The notes: generated by a model from the letters alone, not told the origin. 64,000 bases of DNA from Pseudomonas trivialis (GCF_001439805.1 NZ_JYLK01000018.1:62001-126000); one strand, 5' to 3'. Shown: positions 48,766 to 58,361, counted from the first letter of the stretch. A program made the numbers and translations.

Positions 48766-51246
48766 TTAGAAACGGTAGGTAAGGTCGACGAGCAGGCGCA
48801 GATCGCGTTCGCGATCACCGTCGTAGGGGCGGCTGATCAGGCTCAGGTTGGCGCCGACATCCAGCACGTCGTTCCAGCGAAAGCGTTGGCCGTAGCCGAC
48901 CAGCCCCACCCCGCCGGTGGAATAATCGCGCTGGCTGTAGGTGCCTGCGCCGATCTGGAACTGCTGGCTCCACTGCGTCTCGTAGCGGTGATAGAGCACG
49001 TGGTTGATGTTGAGCACGGGCAACACCGTGAGGTCGGATTTGGGGTTGAAGTACACCGCGTCCTGTTTGCTGTTGCGGCTGGCGCCGACCTCCAGGCCCA
49101 AGTCCACTTGCACATGCGGCGCGCTGTAGAGACCCTGGCGGCCGCTGAGCAAGGCTTCGAAACGGTCGTTGCCATCGCTGAAATGGGACGGGCTGAGGGT
49201 CAGCTTCCACTCGCGGCTTTCATTGGCGCGCCAGCGGATAAAGCCACTGCCGCCGTTGGCCGTGACCCCGTCGTTGAGTGCGCGCAGCGGCGTGGTGCTG
49301 AGCAGGTAGCCGAGGCTGCCGCCGTATTGCCAGTTGTCGTTGATATCACGCGCAATCGACACGGCGGCGCCTTGCCTGGCGCCATCGCCATAGGAATGGT
49401 TGGACACCTCGGCCTCAATGGTCATGTCGCGGGTGCGCCGCTCCACGCCCACGCGCTGCCAGCGGTGCTGACCGGTGCCTTCGGTGAAGTCGGCGGTGGC
49501 ATAACCGGCGCCGGCGAACAGGCGCCAGTCTTCGTCGATGGGCGGCGTGTAGATCACGCTTTCGATGCCCCAGTCGCGGCTGCCGGTGGCGGCGCCGGCG
49601 TCTTCATTGGGACCACCGCCGAAGCTTTTGCCGGTGTAGGCCTCCACGCGCAGTTCGGCCATGTCGTGCACGTCCCGCAATCGGCTGAGGCGCTGCACCT
49701 GACGGTTGTCCGGGTTGCGCGCGAGCACATCGTCGGTGAGCACATCGAGCTGGCGCCACTCCTGCAGATCCATCGCGGTGTAGGCCTGGGACACTTCCAG
49801 GCCGATATCGCGCGGGGCCTGGGCCTCGGTTTCCTTGAGCACGCTTTCGGCGCGCCGAGGCAAATCACGGGCGCGGTACATGTCGGCCTGGGCCAGGCGC
49901 AGGCCGACGTTGCCGGGGGCCTTGGCCACGAGGGCCTCCAGGCCGCTTTCGCTGCCCGGCAGGTCGCCGCCGTACGTGCCGGCCTGGGCGGAGAGTTGCT
50001 GCGCGTCCATCCAGTTGTCGTTGGGGTTGCCGATGGGCAGGCCCTTGAGTTCGACCCGTGGTTTCTGTTCGTTGGCCAATTGCGCGGCGACGTCGCGCGC
50101 CTGCTGCACCTGGTCGCTTTCCAGCAAGGCATAGAACAGCGCGGTGCTGTCGTCGACGCGGTAACTGGCGTCGGCATCCGGCGCGGTCAATACCTGGCGA
50201 TACAGGGTCTGGGCGCGTTCCGGCTGGCGCTGCTCAAGGTAGGCGCCGGCCACCCAGCGCAGGGCGTAGGTGGGCAGTTGCACGCCTTGAGCGGTAAGGA
50301 TTTCGTACTCGCGCACCACGTCGGCCGTGCGCGCACGGGCCTTGAGCGCGCCCAGGCGGTCGATGCGCCAGCGCACCACGTCGTCGTGGGCGCTGGCGTC
50401 CGGGGTCCAGCGGGTGATCAGTCGGTCGTAGTCCTGCAGCGCGCGGTCGGCCACCACGTAGCGCTCTTTCTCGGCGCGCGTGGCGTACTCGGCCAGGCGC
50501 ACGCGCTCGGCGGCGAGGTCGCCTTCGAGACGGCGCTGGGTGACCGCGTCCACCAGGCCGGGACGCTGGGCCGACAGGCGCAATGCGGCCTCTGGCAAGC
50601 GCGCCTGTTGCAGGGCGATGAGGTATTCGCGGGCGACTTCAGGTTTGTCGCCGGCGCGGGTGAAGGCCTGGTCGAATTCGAACAGGGCGTCATAGTTCAA
50701 ACCGGCGCGGGCCAGCGCGTAGCCCAGGGCCATGCGCCGGTTCGGGTCTTCAGGCTTGGCCGCCACCAGCGCGCGGGTGCGTTGCACGGCTTCGGTGGCT
50801 TTGCCGCCGTCGGCCTGGGTGAGGGCCAGGCCCAGTTGCAGGTCGATGTTGTTTGGCTCGCGCAGCAACGCCTGGCGATACACCGCCTCGGCCTGGGCCC
50901 ATTGCTTCTGGTTGCGGTAGGTACGCGCCACCGTGGCAAGTGCCTGGGTACTGAGGTTGCGATGTTTGCCCTGGGCTTCGTACACCTTGAGCACTTCGGC
51001 ATCCTGGCCGGCCCACCCGGCGATGATCAGGTGATCGCTGACCTGCCCGGGCGTCTGGCGTTCGGCGGACAACTGGCGCAGTTGGGTCAGGGCGGGGCTG
51101 AAGTTGCCATGGCGCGCCTGAATGATCAGCGCGTCGTAGGCCGGGTCGGCCGAGGCAAAGGCGGGCATCAGTAATTGGCTGCACAAGGCGACCCCGATCA
51201 GCAGACGCAACCGGCCTGAGGCACTGAGTGGTAGGTTTCGCAACAT
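48766..51246 (-). CDS. pgaA: PgaA, outer-membrane poly-N-acetylglucosamine porin
   Basis: The 826-residue protein starts at an ATG with AGGA about 9 bases upstream, giving a signal peptide that ends at PAFASA. Residues to about 520 are TPR repeats (for example LIIAGWAGQDAEVLKVYEAQ), and the last 300 form a 16-strand-type beta barrel ending RLLVDLTYRF with a terminal Phe. It exports deacetylated polymer. It is the first gene of the operon; a long perfect palindrome lies about 85 bp upstream of the start. Confidence 0.94.
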   Translation of the reverse strand: MLRNLPLSASGRLRLLIGVALCSQLLMPAFASADPAYDALIIQARHGNFSPALTQLRQLSAERQTPGQVSDHLIIAGWAGQDAEVLKVYEAQGKHRNLSTQALATVARTYRNQKQWAQAEAVYRQALLREPNNIDLQLGLALTQADGGKATEAVQRTRALVAAKPEDPNRRMALGYALARAGLNYDALFEFDQAFTRAGDKPEVAREYLIALQQARLPEAALRLSAQRPGLVDAVTQRRLEGDLAAERVRLAEYATRAEKERYVVADRALQDYDRLITRWTPDASAHDDVVRWRIDRLGALKARARTADVVREYEILTAQGVQLPTYALRWVAGAYLEQRQPERAQTLYRQVLTAPDADASYRVDDSTALFYALLESDQVQQARDVAAQLANEQKPRVELKGLPIGNPNDNWMDAQQLSAQAGTYGGDLPGSESGLEALVAKAPGNVGLRLAQADMYRARDLPRRAESVLKETEAQAPRDIGLEVSQAYTAMDLQEWRQLDVLTDDVLARNPDNRQVQRLSRLRDVHDMAELRVEAYTGKSFGGGPNEDAGAATGSRDWGIESVIYTPPIDEDWRLFAGAGYATADFTEGTGQHRWQRVGVERRTRDMTIEAEVSNHSYGDGARQGAAVSIARDINDNWQYGGSLGYLLSTTPLRALNDGVTANGGSGFIRWRANESREWKLTLSPSHFSDGNDRFEALLSGRQGLYSAPHVQVDLGLEVGASRNSKQDAVYFNPKSDLTVLPVLNINHVLYHRYETQWSQQFQIGAGTYSQRDYSTGGVGLVGYGQRFRWNDVLDVGANLSLISRPYDGDRERDLRLLVDLTYRF

Positions 51247-51329
51247 ATCGTGAGCTTCCTTACACACGGAAAGCGTAACGATAGGTGTCCTGAGCGAAGC
51301 GCTTCAGGGTGCGGCGTCCACTGACGCGG

Positions 51330-51369
51330 CCTAGCTTTCCTGAGCGGACTATCGCTCAGGAAAGCTAGG
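51330..51369. promoter_or_regulatory. Perfect 17-bp inverted repeat upstream of pgaA
   Basis: CCTAGCTTTCCTGAGCG is followed by a 6-base spacer and its exact reverse complement. There is no T-run on the pgaA strand. A related CCTGAGCG copy with a partial partner occurs at about 51289-51308, closer to pgaA. It could be a regulator-binding site or a hairpin in the pgaA leader. Confidence 0.6.
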
Positions 51370-51431
51370 TGAAGGCCAAATCGGAACAATTGTTCAGAAT
51401 TGGGCTCCGTCGGCAGCAAACTGGAGCCTCT

Positions 51432-51564
51432 GTGGCGAGCGGGCTTGCCCCGCGTTGGGGTGCGAAGCGCCCCCAATCCAGTAAAACGCGGTGTACCTGA
51501 TACGGCTCAGCGCCTGGTTTTGGGGCTGCTGCGCAGCCCAACGCGGGGCAAGCCCGCTCGCCAC
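51432..51564. repeat. REPIN, copy B
   Basis: A 133-bp palindromic element with complete arms (GTGGCGAGCGGGCTTGCCCC and its inverted copy). It matches copy A almost base for base and forms a direct repeat on the other side of the pga operon. Confidence 0.88.
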
Positions 51565-51622
51565 AACAAGCCCGCTCGCCAGAGGAATGTGATTGCCTGA
51601 AACGTCTTGGCTGCGTTGATCC

Positions 51623-53119
51623 TTACTGGGCGCGGCTGACGGCGCCGACTTTGCCCATCACGAAGCCGATGAATTGCTCAACGCTCATCTTCTGGCCATT
51701 GAAGGTCACTTCGTTGTTGGCGTAATGCAGCTTGGACACCACGTCAGTCCCGACCACCGTGGCCAGCTGGCTGCCAACCGCCATGCCGCTGATCATCTGC
51801 GACGCCATCTGCGCTTGCTGCTCGATGGCTTTAGGGTCGGTCACGCCGCCGAGCTGCGCCTGCAGGGCGGCGACGTCGGCGATCATGGGCTTGGACAGGG
51901 TGAGGTTGGCGTCCAGCAGCGACACCATTTGCTTGCCCAGCTCAACCGGCGGCAGTTCCATGCTGACGGGCTTGGCCAGGTCCAGCACGAGGTTGAACTT
52001 GCTTTCGCCATGGGTGGTTTTCAGCGACAGGTTCTCTACCGCCACTTGCGGCTTGGCGGCCAGCAGTTGGTTGACGTTGGCCTCGGCCAGGGCTTGTTCG
52101 GCTTCAGTCAGTTGCAGTTCCGGCGCTGGCTCGCCCGCAGCGGCGGCGGCTTGCACCGGTTGCATTTTTTCCTGATAGAGCTTGGTGAGCACCACCATCG
52201 ACGGGATGTCGACGTCCTTCATGCTCACGGCCATGGCGGCCGAACCCACGGCTTTGCCCTGGTAACCGATCTCGTCGATCTTGTAGTCGACGCGGCCGGC
52301 CAGGTTGTTGTCCTTGATGTTGCTGGAGTCTTTTTGCTCAAAGCCCTTGAGGGTCAGCACGCTTTGCTGCGGACCGAAGGTGAACTTGGCGTCGGTCAGC
52401 TCCACGGTGTTTTGCCCGGTGTAGAAGTCGAAGGTGGACTTCTCCAGGTTGCTGGCCACGGTCAGGCCAGCCAGGTCCGCTGCGAGCGGCGTGCCGTCGC
52501 CGTCCACGGCCGTCACCTTGAGGCTGTTCATGTAGCCGTCGAGCTTGACCTTCTTGCCTTCGGCGGTGCTGTCGAAGTTGAGGTTAAGGCCGGAGAAGCT
52601 CGCCGAGGACTTGTCGTCCTTGAACTCCAGGGGCAGCAGTTCGACGTTGCCGTTGACCGAGCGGGTGTAGCCGATATTGGTCACGCCTTTGAGCGGCGAC
52701 ACGTCCTTGGCGGCGGCGAACCATTTTTCGCTGGTGGGGTTCTTTTCCAGCTCAAAGTGACTGGTGGCCATGACCGGCAGCCATTTGAGCGTGACCAGGC
52801 GCGAGAACGGCAGCGGGCCGTGTTCGATATGGTCGACAAACAGCAATTCGGGGTTGGGGTTGTCTTCACCGAAGACCGCGCCCTGCGCTTTCAGACGGTA
52901 GTGGGCGGTGCTGCTGAACACGCCACGGTCGAGGGAGACCAGTTCCAGGGAGACCTTGCCATCGACGCCGGCCATGGAGGTCTGCAGTTCCTTGTTGGCG
53001 TTCTGGATCGCGGTTTGCAGCACCGGCTCCAGTTGTTTACCGGTGTACCAGGCGCCGCCTGCACTGACGACGCCAACGGCGACCACAAAACTTAAAAGAA
53101 CTACGGCTGGCTTATTCAT
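51623..53119 (-). CDS. YdgA/DUF945 family protein
   Basis: The 498-residue protein has one N-terminal membrane anchor or signal (residues 5-25, VVLLSFVVAVGVVSAGGAWY) and a long beta-rich body with GFEQKDSSNIKD, typical of DUF945 proteins such as E. coli YdgA. These are envelope proteins of poorly known function, distantly related in layout to AsmA-like proteins. The start has a normal ATG. It stands alone between a REPIN and the efflux operon, on the same strand as pga but separated by 376 bp. Confidence 0.82.
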   Translation of the reverse strand: MNKPAVVLLSFVVAVGVVSAGGAWYTGKQLEPVLQTAIQNANKELQTSMAGVDGKVSLELVSLDRGVFSSTAHYRLKAQGAVFGEDNPNPELLFVDHIEHGPLPFSRLVTLKWLPVMATSHFELEKNPTSEKWFAAAKDVSPLKGVTNIGYTRSVNGNVELLPLEFKDDKSSASFSGLNLNFDSTAEGKKVKLDGYMNSLKVTAVDGDGTPLAADLAGLTVASNLEKSTFDFYTGQNTVELTDAKFTFGPQQSVLTLKGFEQKDSSNIKDNNLAGRVDYKIDEIGYQGKAVGSAAMAVSMKDVDIPSMVVLTKLYQEKMQPVQAAAAAGEPAPELQLTEAEQALAEANVNQLLAAKPQVAVENLSLKTTHGESKFNLVLDLAKPVSMELPPVELGKQMVSLLDANLTLSKPMIADVAALQAQLGGVTDPKAIEQQAQMASQMISGMAVGSQLATVVGTDVVSKLHYANNEVTFNGQKMSVEQFIGFVMGKVGAVSRAQ

Positions 53120-53278
53120 GAAGTGACCTGATCAAATCCTGTGAGAAGTGGGCTGTCTTCCTTGAACCCTGTAGGGGTTGGCTCAAGCCCGTCGAAAACG
53201 GGGGAAAGATTAGCACTGGCAGCCATGAACGGCCCAGCCTTTCAGAGGCGTTTGCGCAACAGGGGTTCCGGCGTCACG

Positions 53279-54718
53279 TCAGTGCCGCGGTGTTGCACCT
53301 TGCGTGCGCGCACTTTCCCAGCCACCCCCCAGCGCCAGGAACAGGTCGATCTGGCTCATGGCGACCTGGGTGTTGGCGGCCGCCAGCTGCGCGCGCACAT
53401 CGGTGTAGGTGCGCGTGGCTTGCAGGTCGGCCAGGAACGATGCGCGACCGGCCTGGAAAAAGCGATGGGTCTGCCCCGCCGCTTCCCTGGCGGACTCGCC
53501 GGCTTCGACCAGTGCATCACGGCGCTGCAACATGGCGGTGTATTGCGCAAGGCCGGTCTGGGTTTCGCGGATGGCATTGAGCACCACCCCGTCGAAATGC
53601 GCCAGGGCGCCCTGGGTGGCGGCCTCGGCTTCGTGGATGCGCGCGCGGGCGCCGTTGGTGGGGACGGTCCAGCTGATCATCGGGCCGAAGCCCCAGCGGT
53701 TGGTCGCCGGCGTGCCGAGGTCGTCGAGCAGGCCCACGGTGCCGACAGAGGCGCCGATGGCGATGTCCGGGTACAGCGCGCCGGTGGCCACGCCGATGCG
53801 CGCGGTGGCGGCGGCCAGTTGGCGTTCGGCCTGGCGTACGTCGGGGCGGCGTTTGAGCAAGGCGGCGCCGTCGCCTACCGGCAGCAACTGGGCGATGTGC
53901 GGCAGTTCGGCGCAACTGGCAGTGCCGGCCGGCAATTGGTCCAGCGGCCTGGCCAGCAGCATCGACAAACGAAACAGCCCGGCCTGGCGTGCGGCTTCAT
54001 AACGCGGCATGTCGGCGCGCAAGGATTTGTATTGGGTCTGCGAGCGGGTCACCTGGGTTTCATCACCGCGACCGGCATCGCGCAGGCGCTGAGTGAGCCG
54101 GGTGCTCTGGCCTTGCAGGTCAAGGGACTCGTGGGCAATCGCCAGTTCCTCGTTGGCCGCGCATACCCGTGTGTACGAGCGCACCACATCGGCCACCAGG
54201 GTGATGCGGGCGATATCGGCCGCGGCCTGGGCGGCGTCGGCATTGGCCTGGGCGCTTTCGATGCCACGTTGCAAGGTGCCGAACAGGTCGAACTGGTAGG
54301 AGGTGGTAATGCCCACGCTGCCGATGTTGTCCACCGGGACCTTCTCGGGCTGCAGGAACGCCTCGCCGGACTCCTGCAGGCGCTGGGCTTCGGCCTTGGC
54401 GCCGGCGCTCCAGCCGCCGGCGGACTCGGCCTGCTGGCTCTGGAAACGCGCGCGCTGCAGGTTCGCGGCAGCCACACGCAGGTCGGTGTTGGAGGCCATG
54501 GCCTGGCGCACCAGTTCATCCAGGCGCGGGTCCTTATACAGCTTCCACCAGTCGGCCGGCACCGGCGCCGACACCACGTTGTCGCCCTCGCCCGCTATCG
54601 GCCCTTGCAGGTCTTTGCGGTTGGCGGCGGCCGTGTCCGGCAGCGAGTAATCCGGGCCCACCACCTGGCAGGCCGACAGCAGCAACCCCAGCGCGGACGT
54701 GGCCAGAAGCCGTTTCAT
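53279..54718 (-). CDS. NodT-family outer-membrane efflux lipoprotein
   Basis: The 479-residue protein has a lipoprotein signal ending LLSAC (Cys17), followed by VVGPDY. It has the two outer-membrane-factor repeats with PDVRQAERQLAAATARIGVA near residue 290 and WWKLYKDPRLDELV near 57, and it ends GGGWE. It would form the outer-membrane channel of a tripartite pump. Its ATG overlaps the stop of the HlyD-type gene (ATGA), so it is the last gene of the MarR-FUSC-DUF1656-HlyD-OMF operon. Confidence 0.92.
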   Translation of the reverse strand: MKRLLATSALGLLLSACQVVGPDYSLPDTAAANRKDLQGPIAGEGDNVVSAPVPADWWKLYKDPRLDELVRQAMASNTDLRVAAANLQRARFQSQQAESAGGWSAGAKAEAQRLQESGEAFLQPEKVPVDNIGSVGITTSYQFDLFGTLQRGIESAQANADAAQAAADIARITLVADVVRSYTRVCAANEELAIAHESLDLQGQSTRLTQRLRDAGRGDETQVTRSQTQYKSLRADMPRYEAARQAGLFRLSMLLARPLDQLPAGTASCAELPHIAQLLPVGDGAALLKRRPDVRQAERQLAAATARIGVATGALYPDIAIGASVGTVGLLDDLGTPATNRWGFGPMISWTVPTNGARARIHEAEAATQGALAHFDGVVLNAIRETQTGLAQYTAMLQRRDALVEAGESAREAAGQTHRFFQAGRASFLADLQATRTYTDVRAQLAAANTQVAMSQIDLFLALGGGWESARTQGATPRH

Positions 54719-55605
54719 GGTTGCTCTCCGTCGTTAACCTTGTCGCCAATGATCGACACCGTGGCCGTGCGCCCGGCGATCATGCGAAAGTCGGCCGGCA
54801 CGTCGTCGAAGGCGATGCGTACCGGAATCCGCTGGGCCAGGCGCACCCAGCTGAACGCCGGGTTGACGTTGGGCAGCAGGTTGGAGCCGCTGCTGCGGTC
54901 GCGGTCTTCGATGCCGGCGACGATGCTCTGCACATGGCCGCGCAGGCGGGCGTTGTCGCCGATCACACGGATATCCACGGCCATGCCGACGTGGATGCCG
55001 TCGAGCTTGGTCTCTTCGAAATAACCGTCGATGTGGAAAGAGTTGCTGTCCACCACCGACAGCACCGGGCGCCCGGCGGTGACGAATTCCTGGCTGCGCG
55101 GCGCGCGGTCGTTGACGTAGCCGTCCACCGGGCTGCGGATCACCGAGCGATCCAGGTTCAACTGAGCCGCGTCCACGGTGACTTGCGCTTCGGCCAGGGC
55201 CGACTGGGCGCGGGCCACGCGGGACTGGCTTTCTTCGAGTTGCTCGCTGGGCACGAGGTTGCCCAGCCCACGGTTGCGCTTGTACTCGCGCTGGGCCTGG
55301 GCCAGGGTTTCCTGGCGGTCGGCCACGGCGGCGCGGGCCTGGCGCAGGGCCAGTTTGAAACGGTCTTGGTCGACGGCGAACAGCACTTGACCCTTGGTCA
55401 CTGGCTGGTTGTCGTGCACGTCCACGCGCTGGATCAGCCCGGACACGTCCGGCGCAATCTGCACGATGTCGGCACGGATGTGGCCGTCGCGGGTCCAGGG
55501 GGCAAACATGTAGTACATGACCATGCGCCACACGACGACGACCGCGAACGTCACGATCAACAGCGTGAGGACCACACGGCCGAGGGTCAAAAAAGGTTTT
55601 TTCAT
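54715..55605 (-). CDS. HlyD/AaeA-type membrane-fusion protein
   Basis: The 296-residue protein has one N-terminal transmembrane helix (about 8-30), a lipoyl half (APDVSGLIQRVDVHDNQPVT), a coiled-coil segment (about 75-150, with LRQARAAVADRQETLAQAQR), a second lipoyl half (RSPVDGYVNDRAPRSQEFV) and a beta-barrel domain. It links the FUSC pump in the inner membrane to the outer-membrane channel. It is coupled on both sides by 4-base overlaps. The set resembles the AaeAB aromatic-acid exporter, but the substrate here is unknown. Confidence 0.9.
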   Translation of the reverse strand: MKKPFLTLGRVVLTLLIVTFAVVVVWRMVMYYMFAPWTRDGHIRADIVQIAPDVSGLIQRVDVHDNQPVTKGQVLFAVDQDRFKLALRQARAAVADRQETLAQAQREYKRNRGLGNLVPSEQLEESQSRVARAQSALAEAQVTVDAAQLNLDRSVIRSPVDGYVNDRAPRSQEFVTAGRPVLSVVDSNSFHIDGYFEETKLDGIHVGMAVDIRVIGDNARLRGHVQSIVAGIEDRDRSSGSNLLPNVNPAFSWVRLAQRIPVRIAFDDVPADFRMIAGRTATVSIIGDKVNDGEQP

Positions 55606-55811
55606 GTCATCAGGTATCGACTGAGTGAGTCCACCGCGCCCAGCATCAGCGCGTAGAGCCCCACATTGAACAATGCCCGGTGCCAGACCAGGCGATAGAA
55701 GTGCATGCGCGTCAACAGCCCGTGCACCACCAGAAACAACAGGTACGTAATGCCCATCAGCACCAGCAGCGTGGGCAGGAACACCCCGCTGATATCCAGA
55801 TCACCGATCAT
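55602..55811 (-). CDS. DUF1656 small membrane protein of efflux operon
   Basis: The 69-residue protein has two transmembrane helices (about 11-30 and 46-64) and the opening DLDISGVFLPTLL of the DUF1656 (AaeX/YtcA-like) family. It overlaps the FUSC gene before it and the HlyD gene after it by 4 bases each. Such proteins accompany FUSC/HlyD pumps; their role is unclear. Confidence 0.88.
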   Translation of the reverse strand: MIGDLDISGVFLPTLLVLMGITYLLFLVVHGLLTRMHFYRLVWHRALFNVGLYALMLGAVDSLSRYLMT

Positions 55812-57886
55812 AAAGGCGCTCCCTCCGGCAGCGGCGCTTCCAGCTCCGTGCCACCAATGAATTCGACCCCCGGCAGCAGCGCCAGGCGCAGGCCGGCCAG
55901 CGCGTGCAGCAGGTGCAGGCGGGTGTCGTCGGCGTCCTGCAGGCCCTGGCCGTTGAGGGCGCGACGGGTGCGGTCGAGTGTCATCAGCAGACCGCTGGGC
56001 GCGGGCAAGCGTTCACCCGCCTTGAGACAGGCCTTGAAGTAGCCGCCCACGCCTTCCACCACCTGGTTGAGCAGCACCCGGGGCACGCCGAGGATGCGTG
56101 GCGAGTAGGCCAGCAAGTCGAGCAGGTTCAGCGCCACGCGCAAGTCGCGCAGGGCGATGCCAGTGTCTTGCCCGGTGAGGGCCAGGCGTGGCAGGTGTTG
56201 CATCAGGCGGTCGAGCATCTGCGCGGCCATGTGCCGATGCTCGGCCAGGGTGGCGGGTTCGGTGAGGCTGACGATGTCGCGCCAGCTGAACCGGGTGAGG
56301 CGCTTGGCTGCCAGCTCGGCGCCGAAGGGCCGCGCGATCAGCGTCCATACAAAGGCGAACAGCAGGCCCACGGGCCCGGCCAGATTGACGTTGGCGAAGT
56401 TGAGAAAATCGGCGTCGTAGGCACCCTGGATGCTGATGAACGACGAGGTGTTGACCAGCGTCAGCAGCATGCCCAGGTAAAAGCGCGGCTGGACCGTGAG
56501 GGTGCCGATGCAGATGAACGGCACGGCGAAGGCCAGCACCAGCATCGGGAAGTCATGCAGGTTGGGCAGCACCAGAAACAGGTACAGGCTGGCGAACAGC
56601 ACCGACATGGCGGTCCAGAAAAAGAACCGGTAAATCTGCGGCGCCGGGTCGTCCATCGTGGCGAAGAAGCTGCATGCGACGGCGGCGAGGATCACCGCGC
56701 TGCCGCCGTCGGTCCAGCCCAGCAGGATCCACAGCACCGAGGCGACGATGATCGCGCTGACGGTGGAAAACGCCGAGTAGAACATCAGGCCCCGGTCGAG
56801 GAACGGCGTCAGCCGGCCCAGGCGCCAGTGACGGTACACGGCGCGCCAGGTGTCCTGGCTTTCGCACTGGATGGCGGCTTGCAGGCTGCGGCAGTCCTGC
56901 CACAGGTCGACCCACTCGGCCAGGCGATAGAGCGCGTTGGAGAACAGCAACGTGTGGCGGTCGTTGAGTGCGTCGCCCTGGGGTTGCGCGGCGTCGATCT
57001 GGTCGCGCAACAAGCGCCAGCGCTCAAGGGGCGCGGTGTCGGTGGTGCCTTGCAGCCAGGCATCGGCCGCTTGCAGCAAGGGCATGAGGCGCTCGAGAAA
57101 CTCGGGGGCGCGATGTTCGATGGCGTACACCGCGTCGTCCAGCGCGTCGATCACCGGCAGCAGGTGAATCATGCGCCCGCGCAGTTCCTTGGTGTTGCGC
57201 ACCGTCTGGGGCCGCGCGCCTTCATGGGGCAGTTGGCCGATCATCAGTTCAAGGGTGTTGAAGGTGGCGACCATGCCGCCACGCAGGTTGCTGACTTCCT
57301 CGATGTCGACGTTGCGCGTGAGAAAGCGCTGACTGTAGACCTGCGCGTCGGCAAACCACTTGGTCACCGAACCGTCGAACACCGGCATCAGCCGACGCGG
57401 CCAGAACATCGCGCCGACCACAGCGGCCACGACGATGCCGAGGAAGATCTCCTCGGTGCGCGCTTCGGCCACGTTCCACACTGCCAGGGGGTTATCCACC
57501 ACGGGCAGCGCGATCAGCGGCAGCGTGTAGCCGGCGAGCATCAGGGCATAGTTGTTGGCGGTGCGCAGGTGCATGGAGAGGAACAGCAAGGTGCCGGTCC
57601 ACAGCGCAATCACCACCACCAGAATATAGGGCGACTGCACGAACATCGGCACGAACAACACCGCCGCCGCCGCGCCCATCAAGGTGCCGATGGCGCGGTA
57701 CAGCGCCTTGGAACTGGTAGGGCCGACGAATGGGCTGGAGACGATGTACACGGTGGCCATCGCCCAATATGGACGCGGCATTTGCATGAGCATGGCGATG
57801 TACAGCGCGATCATCGACGCCGCGAAGGTGCGCACGCCGTAGAACCAGTCGCGGGCCGGCGGCATGCCGGTAAAAAATCCGTTCAA
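55808..57886 (-). CDS. FUSC/AaeB-family inner-membrane exporter
   Basis: The 692-residue protein has two groups of about five transmembrane helices (residues 15-165 and 375-510) separated and followed by cytoplasmic domains, the FUSC/AaeB architecture. Motifs include RPYWAMATVYIVSSPFVGPT near residue 38 and ILLGWTDGGSAVILAAVACS in the second group. The start is a TTG at 57886 overlapping the MarR stop, or an ATG at 57865. It is the pump component, probably for aromatic or other weak acids. Confidence 0.9.
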   Translation of the reverse strand: MNGFFTGMPPARDWFYGVRTFAASMIALYIAMLMQMPRPYWAMATVYIVSSPFVGPTSSKALYRAIGTLMGAAAAVLFVPMFVQSPYILVVVIALWTGTLLFLSMHLRTANNYALMLAGYTLPLIALPVVDNPLAVWNVAEARTEEIFLGIVVAAVVGAMFWPRRLMPVFDGSVTKWFADAQVYSQRFLTRNVDIEEVSNLRGGMVATFNTLELMIGQLPHEGARPQTVRNTKELRGRMIHLLPVIDALDDAVYAIEHRAPEFLERLMPLLQAADAWLQGTTDTAPLERWRLLRDQIDAAQPQGDALNDRHTLLFSNALYRLAEWVDLWQDCRSLQAAIQCESQDTWRAVYRHWRLGRLTPFLDRGLMFYSAFSTVSAIIVASVLWILLGWTDGGSAVILAAVACSFFATMDDPAPQIYRFFFWTAMSVLFASLYLFLVLPNLHDFPMLVLAFAVPFICIGTLTVQPRFYLGMLLTLVNTSSFISIQGAYDADFLNFANVNLAGPVGLLFAFVWTLIARPFGAELAAKRLTRFSWRDIVSLTEPATLAEHRHMAAQMLDRLMQHLPRLALTGQDTGIALRDLRVALNLLDLLAYSPRILGVPRVLLNQVVEGVGGYFKACLKAGERLPAPSGLLMTLDRTRRALNGQGLQDADDTRLHLLHALAGLRLALLPGVEFIGGTELEAPLPEGAPL

Positions 57887-58329
57887 GGCGCCACCGCCCC
57901 CGCCGCTTCGAAGGCGCGCAGCACGCGCAACGCGGCTTCGAGGTCGCTGCGGGGAATGTCGGCCAGCACTTCGCGGCGCAGGCGCACCAGTTGCGCTTCC
58001 ACCGCCTGCACCCGCTCACGCCCGCGCTCGGTGAGGCTCAAGGCTTTGGCGCGGCGGTCGTGGACGTCTTCGGTACGGCACACATAGCCGCCGCTGCACA
58101 GCTGGTCGAGCAGGCGCACCAGCGACGGGCTTTCGATGCCGGAGGCCTGGGCCACCTTGACCTGATGCACGCCGTCGCCCAGGCGGCCGATCATCAACAG
58201 CGGCACGGCACAGGCTTCGGAGATGCCATAGCTGACCAGCGTGGCCTGGCAGATTTTGCGCCAGTTGCGGGCGCCCACCACCATGCTGCTGCTGAGGTTC
58301 ATCTGAAGGTGTTCAAGGGATTGGGACAC
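57883..58329 (-). CDS. MarR-family transcriptional regulator
   Basis: The 148-residue protein has the winged-helix pattern VKVAQASGIESPSLVRLLDQ, then GYVCRTEDVHDRRAKALSLT, where the DxRxKxLxLT wing is diagnostic for MarR. It begins at a GTG (58329), or possibly the ATG at 58302. It is the first gene of the efflux operon and overlaps the FUSC gene. A 16-base palindrome just upstream of the start is a good candidate for its own operator, so it likely represses the operon until a ligand binds. Confidence 0.92.
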   Translation of the reverse strand: MSQSLEHLQMNLSSSMVVGARNWRKICQATLVSYGISEACAVPLLMIGRLGDGVHQVKVAQASGIESPSLVRLLDQLCSGGYVCRTEDVHDRRAKALSLTERGRERVQAVEAQLVRLRREVLADIPRSDLEAALRVLRAFEAAGAVAP

Positions 58330-58345
58330 GGGATTGTTCGCATAC

Positions 58346-58361
58346 AGTTAGTTTGCTAACT
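58346..58361. promoter_or_regulatory. Candidate MarR operator
   Basis: AGTTAG-TTTG-CTAACT is a perfect 6-bp dyad with a 4-base spacer, 17 bases upstream of the marR start codon. Spacing and A/T-rich core fit MarR operators. It is embedded in the presumed promoter. Confidence 0.65.

Noticed and set aside
48196-51174. A 992-codon plus-strand frame opposite pgaA and pgaB
   Set aside because: Both minus-strand genes are certain; the antisense text is low complexity and has no function signal.
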